64,000 bases of DNA from Mesotaenium endlicherianum (lineage: Eukaryota; Streptophyta; Zygnematophyceae; Zygnematales; Mesotaeniaceae). Below are positions 9,862 to 19,210 of this stretch, one piece after another; position 1 is the stretch's first letter, and each line of letters begins with the position of its first letter. The notes beneath the pieces are model-generated. The model was not told the DNA's origin, did not search any database, and saw only the letters and a list, made by a program, of their open reading frames with translations. Location of the stretch: contig WELA01007315.1 in the NCBI GenBank assembly GCA_009602735.1, positions 93,217 through 157,216 on the forward strand, in the 5' to 3' direction. The position numbers and the translations under genes are program-made.

Positions 9862-12202
9862 CTAGTAACCAATTGCTCTTGGTCTTCGTCTTCCTGAAGC
9901 TGCAACACTAGGTCGCTCCTCCACCTCCTCTTCCACTACCTCCTCTTCCTCGACTTCCATCTCCTCTTCCTCACTCAACAAGGCATGCATGGCAAGAATA
10001 AGACCCTCCTCTTGAGGTGTCTCCAAGAAATCCGCTTCTTCAACCCATGCAGTCGCGCCGACACTTGGTCCAAGGAAGTCCAAACTCTTCTCCTGAAGTC
10101 TTAACATAGAATGCACGTACACTAACTTCCTTGCTCTAGTAGGGAGCAGCCTATTGCGAAGTGGACTATGAACAAACCCGTTCTCAAACCAATTTCTCTC
10201 ACATGCAGCTGCTGAACCAGGTTGCGACAATAATCTCATAGCAAGAAGCTGAAGATTAGGACAATGACTTCCGTATGTTTCCCACCACACGTGAGCACGC
10301 ATCATGGTCTTATTAGCCTTGCAAACGTCATCGGCAAAAATGTCACCGCTCTGCCGGTAGAGCGCCAACTCTCGATCCACCAACGCTCGGTCAACCACAC
10401 CTCCTCCGACAAGGGTATTCCGCACGTCAGACCAATCGGTAAGTAGACACTTCTCAACCGCCCAAGACTCATGGTCTTGGAACTCGGGGTCTAGATAGTA
10501 TCCTCTAACCACACAAAGTCAATAAGCAAACTCAATATATGATCGACAACGGAATGCACTTAACACAAAAAAGAGAGCAATAACAATAACAAGCACAATA
10601 ACAATGACCAACACACAACAACAAGCATGCAAGAGAACAGCAGCCGTCGAGCAAGAAAGGTGAGCAACAACAAAGTAGACTTTAACCCGCAGATTGTAGG
10701 GGGCTGTGAAGCTGCTCCCAGCGAGCCTTCACGTCCTTCTTAAGTTGGGTTCTTTGTGTTGGTTTGAGTCCTTCAACCTCATGCATATGAATTTTAATGG
10801 CACTCATGCGAGCCCAGATCTTCCCAAGAGAAGGTTGTGGAGAGTCGACTAGTCGAAGAAGAACTACAATCGGCTCACACACGGCTACCCATACCCTTAC
10901 TTGCTTCCAAAGTTCATCGTCACGAACTAGGTCCCTAATCCCTGTAGCCTCACCTACACAACCGTTCTTTGCCGCCCACTCAAGCCACCTACTGTCAGAC
11001 ACCATAGCTTGTAAGGTATCCCTCACAACGATGAGTCTTTGCAAGCAAAGGAAGTTACTAGCAAACCTCGTGGGTCTCCGCTTCAACAACTCTAGTTTAT
11101 TTTTTAGCCCCATGCTCACGGTAAAGAGCGTGAGGGATGTGGTGGTTTGCAACAAATTGGACCAAGTGCTTGAAGCTATCACTTATGCCCTCTAGCTCTT
11201 TTATCTTTCCTAGGTCTTTCAACAGCAGGTCCAAAACGTGCGCAGCACAAGGGGTCCAGTATATGTGCGGGTGCTTCTCGCGAACCACATTACAGCCAGC
11301 TACAATGTTAGCTGCAGAGTCTGTGCAAAGCTGTACGACATGGTCGGCGCCTATCTTCTCCACGGCCGCTAGCAGGTGGTTACCAATGTAGTCACCCGTT
11401 TTCCTTTCACCCTCTGTGTTGATAGCATCCATGAACATCTCAGTGCCTCCCACAACCATAAGCACATTAAGAAGAGGATGCCCGCATGGATCAGTCCACC
11501 CATCCGCTACAATGCTACAACCTGTCATTGGTAGCCCCATCTTCTGTTTCTTCTCCATCTTCAACACCTTTTTATCTAGTAGGGTACTTCCGAGCGGCTT
11601 ATCCTTCATCGGGACATACACTACACCCGTTTCTTGGGTGTATTTCCTGACTGCAACCAACATCTCCCTAAAGAACTCGCTACGAGCAACATTGAATGAT
11701 GAACCAGTACCATAGAAGAAGCGAGCGACAATCTCATGGACAGCATCAGCATTCAAGTTTTGGAACATGTCACTTATAGAGGTCTGTCCAGTCTCCCTGC
11801 CTAACGAGGGGGAGCCACTAGCACCAGACCCCATTCAAACACGCGCTTTCGTGCAGCTTGCATGGCACTCTTATTACGTCGCTTTCCCAAGACACCACTA
11901 GACGAACCATTAAAACGAGGAATCATGACATCTGGAACCTCATCAAGAACCTCCTCGCACTGACTAACATCCTTAAGACCACGAATCCTGGTAACCCCAG
12001 CGACAAACTCGTTGAAGCTATAGTTGCACTTGACCTTCGGATGTGAATTCTTCGTCTTGGCTTCCGCAATGATGGATACATGGGCCCAATCTGGACCAGA
12101 TCTTGCAGCAACTGCTCTAGGGGGCGAATGAGCGGTTAGCGCTCCAGTAGCCCCTCTTATTCCAGCAAGCGTTGCTCCACACGAAGTGGATGGTTGAGAC
12201 AT
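9862..12202 (-). pseudogene. hAT1 transposase (BED finger, DUF659, hAT dimerisation), frameshifted
   Basis: The transposase would bind the element's ends and catalyse cut-and-paste. The start ATG is at 12202-12200, just after an intron-like acceptor (TTATTGCAG) that is shared with hAT2. In order: a BED-finger-like N-terminus (WAHV, CNYS, where hAT2 keeps CNYC), a DUF659 core with VADGWTD (near 11505) and CTDSAANI (near 11320), and a C-terminal dimerisation block with WWETYG (near 10290) and SAAACERNW (near 10200). A likely intron of about 170 bases separates the last two parts, roughly 10507-10690, with a GT donor after CTGCGG. Compared with hAT2 there is a one-base frameshift near 11825 and a short frame-changing indel near 11095. 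The gene is therefore broken here. Confidence 0.85.
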
Positions 12203-12409
12203 GATGCGCGTGAAACCTGCAATAACAAAGGAAATAAATAAAGCAATTAAAAAAATAGGCTCCGTAAAGAGAGCAACAACAGAGCAATAGTGAAGGCAAC
12301 CATATACGAACAGCAACAGGGGCAAGCACAGAGAGAGCAACAACGGGACAGCAAGAGAGGTAAGCATACGAGCAGCAGCAGAGCAAGCAAACAAAACAGC
12401 GACACTGGG

Positions 12410-14770
12410 GCAGGCAATCGCAGCAGTGCACCAGCCAGCCCGCCCCGGGAAAGCAACAAAAAAGGAATACGAGGGCTGCAGCAAGCAAAAAACGAGACGG
12501 GGGCGGGCAGCTGCAGCACAGCAGCAGCCAGCCCGCCCCGGGCAAGCAGAAACACAACAGGGGGGCGGCCAGCTGCGGCACTGCGGCAGCCAGCCCGCCC
12601 CAAGCAAGAAGAAACACAACAGGGGGGCGGCCAGCTGCAGCACTGCAGCAAGCCAGCCACTCCCAAGCAAGCAAACAAACAGGGACACGCGGGCAAGTAG
12701 CTGCAGCACAGTAGCAGCCAGCCCGCCCCAGGCAAGCAAAAAGACAATACAGGGGCGGCCAGCTGCGGCACTGCAGCAGCCAGCCCGCCTCGGGCAAGAA
12801 GAAACACAACACGGGGGCGGCCAGCTGCAGCACTGCAGCAAGCCAGCCAGCCCCAAGCAAGCAAACAAACAAGGACACAAACGAGAAGCTGCAGCACAGT
12901 AGCAGCCAACCCGCCCCGGGCAAGCAGAAACATAATACAGGGGCGGCCAGCTGCGGCACTGCAGCAGCCAGCCCGCCCCAGGCAAGAAGAAACACAACAG
13001 GGGGGCGGCCTGCTGCAGCACTGCAGCAAGCCAGCCAGCCCCAAGCAAGCAAACAAACAAGGACACAAACGGGCAGCTGCAGCACAGTAGCAGCCAACCC
13101 GCCCCAGGCAAGCAAAAACACAATACAGGGGCGGCCAGCTGCGGCACTCCAGCAGCCAACCCGCCCCGGGCAAGAAGAATAACAGGGGGGCGGCTAGCTG
13201 CAGCACTGCAGCAAGCCAGCCAGCCCCAAGCATGTAGAGCCATGTACAAGAGGGGGGGGGGGGNCAGCCAGCCCCAAGCATGTGGGGCCATGTACAAGAG
13301 GGGAGGGGGGGGCAACGGACCCGTTAATTGAGGCGGATGACGGTGGCGCGTCAGTAGGCGCAAGGGCTGCCACCTTGCTCCTCTTGATCTTGTCCTACCC
13401 GACGCAAATATCTAACAAAATAAAGATTTAGTATGTAAGGCATAAACAAGTAGGACACGGTAGAAGAGGGAAAAGAACACCTAAAAAACAGCAACACGGG
13501 GGCGAGCAGCTGCAGTAGTGCAGCAGCCAGCCCGCCCCGAGCAAGCAAAAATATAAAAAACAGCAACATGGGGGCAAGCAGAAGCGGCAAGCAGAAGCAG
13601 CACAACAGCAGCCAGCCCGCCTCGGGAAAGCAAAAACACAACAACATGGTGGCAGGCAACTGCAGCACTGCAGCAGCCAGCCCACCCCAACTACAACACA
13701 AAAACAGGAACAAATCGGCAGGAGGCGGGCATCTGCAGCACTGCAGCAGACAACCCGCCCCGACTAAAGCACAAAGACAAAGAAGCAGCTAGCAGGGGGC
13801 CCGCATCTACAGCACTGCAGCAGACAGTCCGCCCCGACTGAAGCAAAACAACAGCAACACGGGAGAAGGCAGCTGCAGCACTGCAGCAGCCAGCCTGCCC
13901 CCAGAAAGCAAAATTATATAAAAAGAGCAACACGGGGGCGAGCAGTTCCGAAATTGCAGCAGCTAGCCCACCCAGACTAAAGCAAATAAGGGGCAAGCAA
14001 GGGGCTAGCAGTCTGCCTTGACCAAAGCAAGCAAGGGGCGGGCGGGCTGGTGCCCAACTAAACCCAAAAACAAGCAAGCAAGTGGCAAGCAACTGCAGCA
14101 CTGCAGCAGCCAGCCTACCCCGACAAAAGCAAGCACGGGGTGGGCGGCTGCAGCACTGCAACAGCCAGCTCGCCCCGACTATTACACACAAACAACAAGC
14201 AAGCGGCGGGCAGCTGCAGCATTGCAGCAGCTAGCCCGCCCCGATTGAAACCCAAAACCAACAAGCAAGGGGCAAGCACCCGGCCCCGACAAGGAGCAAG
14301 CAAGTAGCGGGCGGCTGCAGCACTGCAGCAGCGCGCCCGGCTCGGCTAAACCAACAAACAAGCAAGAAAAGGACGGGCAGCTGCAGCAGCCCGCCCGCCC
14401 CGACATAACCAAAGAACAAGCAAGCAAGGGGCGGGCAGCTGCAGCAGCCAGCCCGCCCCGACTCAAGCAAAACGACACAATAACAACCAACAAGGGGCGG
14501 GCAGCTGCAGCAGCCAACCTCCCCCGACTCAAGCAAGAACAAAAGAACAACAGCCAGCAAGGGGCTGGCAGCTGCAGCAGCCAGCCCGCCCCAACTGAAA
14601 CAAGAAAGGGGCAAGCTAGGGGCAGGCAGCTCGCCCCAACCAAAGCAAACAAGGGGCGGGCGACTGCAGCACTGCAGCAGCCAGCCCGCCGCGACTGAAA
14701 CAAGAAAGGGCCAAGCGAGGTGCTGGCAGTTGCTACCTAAAAAGTCGACAAAACAAGCAGGCGGCAGGCA
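12410..14770 (-). repeat. GC-rich hairpin-unit array of hAT1
   Basis: More than twenty units have the form GGGGCGGGC, then AGCTGCAG...CTGCAGCAG, then GCCCGCCCC. Each can fold back on itself, with A-rich spacers between. In 12450-13240 three unit types form a higher-order repeat of about 188 bp, recognised by AGCCAGCC...AAGCAAGCAAAC near 12650, 12840, 13028 and 13212. Long open frames through this region encode only Ala/Cys/Leu-rich repeats and I do not take them as genes. A G-run with one ambiguous base lies at 13251-13264, within a local duplication that may be an assembly artefact. Confidence 0.85.
13311..13410 (-). other. conserved spacer block within the hairpin array
   Basis: The block containing GGCGCGTC and GCAAGGGCTGCC recurs in hAT1 near 14855-14905 and in hAT2 near 57266-57355, and more weakly near 58040 and 58700. 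It may be a non-coding 5' exon of the transposase transcript or another repeat unit. Function unknown. Confidence 0.4.
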
Positions 14771-14905
14771 GCAGCCTATCACAGACAGTTACTCCCGAGC
14801 CTGTGAGAGTGAGAGTGCAAATTGAACCTGATGCACGTTTAGGAGGAAGGACAGTTGCGCGTCAAAAGTCGCAAGGGTTGCCGGAGGACTCCTTGTCTTG
14901 GCCTG

Positions 14906-15490
14906 CTCCCCACAAAAGCAAAGCACGGGGAGAAGTCAGAAAAACCAATTAGCTTCTAGCAAGCAGCATAGGACGAGACAACAAGCACTAATTGACAAAA
15001 CAGAAGCAGATGACAGCAACCTGTAAGCATAGCAACAGGGAACAACAAGAGCAAAGAACAGGAGCGGACAAAAACCGAGGTCGTAAAACGAGTAGAAACA
15101 GTAACTTACCACCAAATGAAGCTGAAGAATGACATGAATGTTGCTGCAAAGATGTTTAAGTAGGCCTCGGGCTTTGCCCTCAAATGGGTTCGTGCCTGTG
15201 CACTGAACCAGATTTGCACCTGCAAAGATGAAACTTGAAAGCGAGGGTATTGTTTGGCACAATATTGGTGGCTGAGTTTTGCAAATTTCTGAAAGTTCAC
15301 GCTGGTGCAAAACTTGCCACATTGTACTTTAAACCTTCAATGGCGTCGATCGACGCGTTGTTTGGACTGACAAGTGAAAGAAGCCGACGCTCACACACGT
15401 AAACTACGTCGAAACGTCAATGGGCGGCGCGCACGAGTGAAGCTCATCTAGTTTGCTTAGTTCGAGCGAACCGGCTCAGTTTGCTTAATT
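14906..15490. other. 5' subterminal region of hAT1, no gene seen
   Basis: Unique-looking DNA lies between the hairpin array and the right terminal repeat. There is no coding signal that I trust. Short GTTTGCTTAGTTCG-type motifs begin near 15450 and lead into the terminal repeat. Confidence 0.5.
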
Positions 15491-15494
15491 AAGC

Positions 15495-15533
15495 GTACGA
15501 AGGTCGGCCAGTTCGGCGAACGGCGTAACCGGG
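15495..15533 (-). repeat. right terminal repeat of hAT1
   Basis: It ends GCGAACGGCGTAACCGGG, the inverse of the left end apart from the last few bases. It is preceded by AAGCGTACGAAGGTCGGCC, which is conserved at 60520 and 16940. Confidence 0.85.
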
Positions 15534-15541
15534 TTTGAGAA
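15534..15541. repeat. right target-site duplication of hAT1
   Basis: TTTGAGAA, identical to 8732-8739, after which Gypsy-A3 gag resumes. Confidence 0.95.
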
Positions 15542-16173
15542 CCCAGTTGGTCTCTGTCCCGCAGTAGAGACATTATGATTCTTTTGTCCACCTGTTGGGA
15601 CTGATACATGGTCGCCATTTGCGACTGCGTTTGAACAAACAATGCTCCCAAGTCTACTATCTAGGGTGGTAGTCTAGCAAATGCAGCAGCTGCACTGGCA
15701 TCTACTCACTGAGTAGTGTCCTCAACAATCCCTCTTGCTCCTGCAGCAGCAATTCTTGCCGCATTCAGCCGGTCACGTATTTGACCTAGGGGTACATTGA
15801 GTTGTACAGCAGGAGGTGGGTTCAGAACATTGGCCCTGGATGCCATAAGTTCTTCACAGTGCGCTCGTCAGCTGGCTGTCCTTCCCTCCTTTCTGTATCT
15901 TCAGCAGCCTTTGCTAATAGTTCAGCTTCTAATCTGGCTCTCTGCTCCACAGCTTGCTGTGCTGCGACTGCTGCAATAGCAGCTGCCTCATCTGCAGCCT
16001 CTCTAGCTGCAGTGTCTGCCACTGCTTCAGAATAGGTACGGGTTCCCGCTACATGGCTTTCCGCCTGGTTTTTGACATTCTCGTTATCCTGGTTCTCCAT
16101 GTCTCAAGAGTTGCTAGTTTGAGACCTTGTCCTTACCATACAAAGAAGACTGTGATAACTGCTCCGATATCAC

Positions 16174-16892
16174 TGAAGTGAATCGACTTACCAATTAGGT
16201 GATTAACAATTAATTAAGATCTTTATATCAGCAAGTAATCTTCATGATATTTTTTGTTAATTGAATTAATAGCAAAGGACCACACACTAGCAGTGAATAA
16301 CACTCGTAAGTCAAATGCGAGTAAACTAGCATCAATAATGCAATCAGTAAACTCATACATAAGCAAGGTTGGAAGACAGTGCGTATCAATGGCTTCTAGC
16401 CTTGGATTCAGATCTCTCCCAGTAAGCTGTACAAGAGAGTTGGCCTCGTTTTCGAATGCCGAACTCGAGAGCAATGCCTAGCATATGTACAGGGAATGAG
16501 TATACTGTTCAACGGCCAGTGCGATGGCACCGCCTACCCGGGAGTTAACCACGTTGGTAGGACCTCGGTTAACCAAATCCACCGCCATCTCCCATCATCC
16601 CGAATCGCCATCGGTCATAGGGATGCCATCTGGCCATTCATTCAGCATATCACATTTAGATGCATATCGAGGCAGTTCGCTGCTGCCAAGTACGGAAGTC
16701 AGCTGGCTGTCAAACAATGTGTCAGCAAGCTGACTTAAGTTGGCTTCAGCGTGTTGCTTCCGGCTGAGTCCTTAAATTGATAATTATGTAAAGTCCAACA
16801 GACTCGATACTATATAAAGTTCAGTAGGCTGAACTTAAATAAATATTATATTTAAATGAATATTATATCTACTAATATATTGTTTTATTACA
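16174..16892 (-). repeat. 5' LTR of Gypsy-A3
   Basis: In minus orientation it runs from TGTAATAAAACA at 16892 to the end beside the primer site at 16173. It is about 719 bp, matching the LTRs at 29287-30006 and 61721-62439. It is preceded on the right by hAT end sequence, so Gypsy-A3 had inserted close to the end of an older hAT. Confidence 0.85.
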
Positions 16893-16980
16893 CTTTTGTA
16901 CGCTTAGTACGTGCGTATTTGTTCAGTACGCTTATTTAAGCGTACGAAGATTGTCCAGTACGGCGTACGGCGTAACCCTG
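16893..16980 (-). mobile_element. isolated right end of another hAT copy
   Basis: GTACGCTTAGTACGTGCG through GGCGTAACCCTG matches the right ends of hAT2 and hAT1 in order. The rest of that copy is not seen. It was presumably displaced or lost after Gypsy-A3 inserted. Confidence 0.75.
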
Positions 16981-17923
16981 ACTAGAAGCAGCCCTTGCAG
17001 CAGCCAAGAAAGCTCTACAACACGCGCAAGATGCTCAAGCAAGAGTGGCAAACAGGTCTCAAAGACAAGTTACGTACAAAGTGGGTGACAACCTTCAAGA
17101 AGCCATCGCTCTTTCAAGAAGCTACCACTTGTGTTCAAAAATCCTTGTATTGAATAAGTAAAGTATTCTATTTTACAAAGTATTTTATCTATCTGTTTTA
17201 CTACAAGTGGTGAGGGAGATATGATGCTCTAAGTAGAGGTGGGTCGGGTTGATGACACCACTTGACTAGAATCGTGCATCCGGCATTGTCACTTCCTCAC
17301 TTGGAATTTTAGTCTAAAACTTTGCAGGATTCTGGTATGCAATATGAGGCTTTTGTAAAGCCTGATTGTGCACAATTTAATGAAGTACAGAGGGAGATAT
17401 TTATCTGCACATGATCTGTGTAACTTTCTAGAAGTTGTCGCTCTTTTGGGCTTTGCCTGAGCTACAACATTTTGAACTCTCTGAAATTTGGTGAGCATTT
17501 AGAAAGCTTCAAAGAGCCCCTTTAGGTCAATTTTTGCAAGACGCCAAACAATATCAATTGCGTTATGGATTGCCAAAACAAGAGGCACATGTCATGCTTT
17601 TTCAATTGTCTAGGATTACCAGTCAAGATTCTGATTTTTATCATTTTTCCCCCTTCAGCCAGCTGTACCACACCCACTTAGGGCCTTTGACTAGATTTTT
17701 AAATATGTGTGCCACCCGACTAGAGGCCTTTGATTGGTTTTTTCAGTTTGTGGAAAACCTGATTTGAAGCGTCGAGACGTTTTTTCTGTCAGGGGAGTGA
17801 TGTAGTGATATTATAATTATTAGGTCAAAACATGTCACTGTAAACGTGTTTTCATGTTTATGATTGCTTGTGGAGTATTAGTGCGTGTATTTAAGTATAA
17901 ACATATATTTTAGTGACTTGGTG
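16981..17923 (+). mobile_element. fragments of a Gypsy-B relative
   Basis: In order: a scrap of the late pol region (to about 17095, close to 54059-54165), LTR-end sequence (to about 17209), the non-coding region that follows pol in Gypsy-B (GATATGATGCTCTAAGTAG, near 17217), and an LTR start at 17801 (TGTAGTGATATTAT). It is a broken, heavily deleted fossil and more diverged than the copy at 49306. Confidence 0.75.
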
Positions 17924-17944
17924 AACAATTTAAGTTGGGGAGAT

Positions 17945-19197
17945 TGTAATGAATCAATTCATTATTTATTTAATTAATTGCACGTATAAATAAACAAGTA
18001 TTACATCAATATACGCACATGCGCAAGTTCATTTAAATTAACATACGTCGATGTAATGCGAGTTTACTTACTTTGTCAAAAAGGTCAGCAGGATGACTTT
18101 TGTATCATAGTGTAGTTTGCTGACTTCGTTGAGAAGGTCAGCAGGATGACTTTTGTATCATAGTATAGTCTGTTGAGATTTATATATCAGTTATATATAG
18201 GATGTAATATCAGCAGGATGACATATAGTAAGCTCGCTTGATATTAGTCAATATACTTAGCTTCAGTACGCTGAGGGTAGATATATTCATTTAGATTATT
18301 ATTTGTTGATTGGCACATATGACCCTAGTATACTGAAAGTCGGAAGGTCAATTGAGATTCGGTAAACCAATGTCCTACCAGTTTGGTTAACTCCATATCG
18401 GCGGAGCCGTCGTCAGTCAACTGAACAATTAGGAATTCAGTCAACCGACCAATTAATATGGTCGTTATACCTAGATCTGTGGGTCCCAACTTGACGGGTT
18501 TCTCACGAAACGGCGCACCTTGCGCCGTGGTCAACCAGGTGGTTGCTAGGTACATAGCAGGCTGGGATCTCGTGGTCCCTCATTCTGGACAGTAGGCTTT
18601 ACAGTCGGATTTCTACTTGCAAGTCATGTGTGCACTCTTTGGGTTCGTTCTAATGACCAGCCTTCACGGAAATTGACATGGTTGCTTCGTTTGCGCTCCA
18701 AATGGAGCGAACTAGAACTTTTCGAAAAGGTCTCGTCAAGATGCATCGGTTACCATCTAGGTTGCTTAATTTGGAGCAATATTGACAGAGTTATGCCCTC
18801 TGACATTTTGGGGTCACACAGCGGACAGATTCCATGGTTTTGCACCTAAGTCAGTGGGATGTGTTTTAGCTGCTTCATGGTCATCTGAATGAGAGCGCCT
18901 TTGCTATTCAGTCCCCTGATGTTGTGTATGTGCTTATACATGCTTGTATGCCTGGTAGGCAAGAGGTCATGAGTTTCTAAAGGAGAAGCTCTAGTCCTCA
19001 AGCTCGCCTCTTTCTTGTGCCTTGTATTCGTGTCCAACTATGGCACACTACGATAAGTGAGTCAAGGGGTATAGATGAGTAAACGGAATTCATTATAAGG
19101 GCGAAGATTGCTCCCTGATTTCACACGCTTCCACCTATCGCTGATCTTATACATTTAAATGAAATATGTTAATCTTGAATAAGCAAGATTCATTTCA
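17945..19197 (+). repeat. left LTR of C2
   Basis: 1253 bp, starting TGTAATGAAT and ending GATTCATTTCA. Closely similar to 6312-7570. Followed by TGGTATCGGAGC. Confidence 0.88.
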
Positions 19198-19210
19198 GTG
19201 GTATCGGAGC

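Larger units (their letters stand above)
8740..15533 (-). mobile_element. hAT1: 6.8-kb hAT transposon with both ends
   Basis: The termini share GGTTACGCCGTTCGC in inverted orientation and are flanked by an 8-bp target duplication. From left to right it carries the terminal repeat, two tRNA-like modules on the minus strand, two roughly 230-bp repeats, a minus-strand BED/DUF659/hAT-dimerisation transposase gene (9862-12202), a GC-rich hairpin array (12410-14770), a spacer and the right terminal repeat. The transposase has at least two frameshifts, so this copy is probably not autonomous now. It inserted into the gag of Gypsy-A3. Confidence 0.92.
7571..16173 (-). mobile_element. Gypsy-A3: decayed chromovirus body (gag and start of pol), split by hAT1
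   Basis: The two parts, 7571-8739 and 15542-16173, match the gag and the gag-pol junction of Gypsy-A1 on the minus strand, including a gag capsid-like block. The element is broken: it is truncated on the left by LARD C1, it carries the hAT1 insertion in gag, and it has several further breaks. Its divergence from A1 and A4, and the two later insertions, make it older than they are. Its own 5' LTR follows at 16174-16892. Confidence 0.85.

Noticed and set aside
11801-13363. Long open frames (up to 520 codons) rich in Ala, Cys, Leu and Pro, also 12117-13121, 12247-13281 and 13691-14782
   Set aside because: They come from the GC-rich hairpin array, are open in several frames at once, and encode only the repeat. 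The part of one frame after 12202 is the start of the transposase.
12410-14770. CRISPR-like look of regular repeats and spacers
   Set aside because: Units are imperfect, spacers are low-complexity and also repeated, there are no cas genes, and the context is a eukaryotic transposon.
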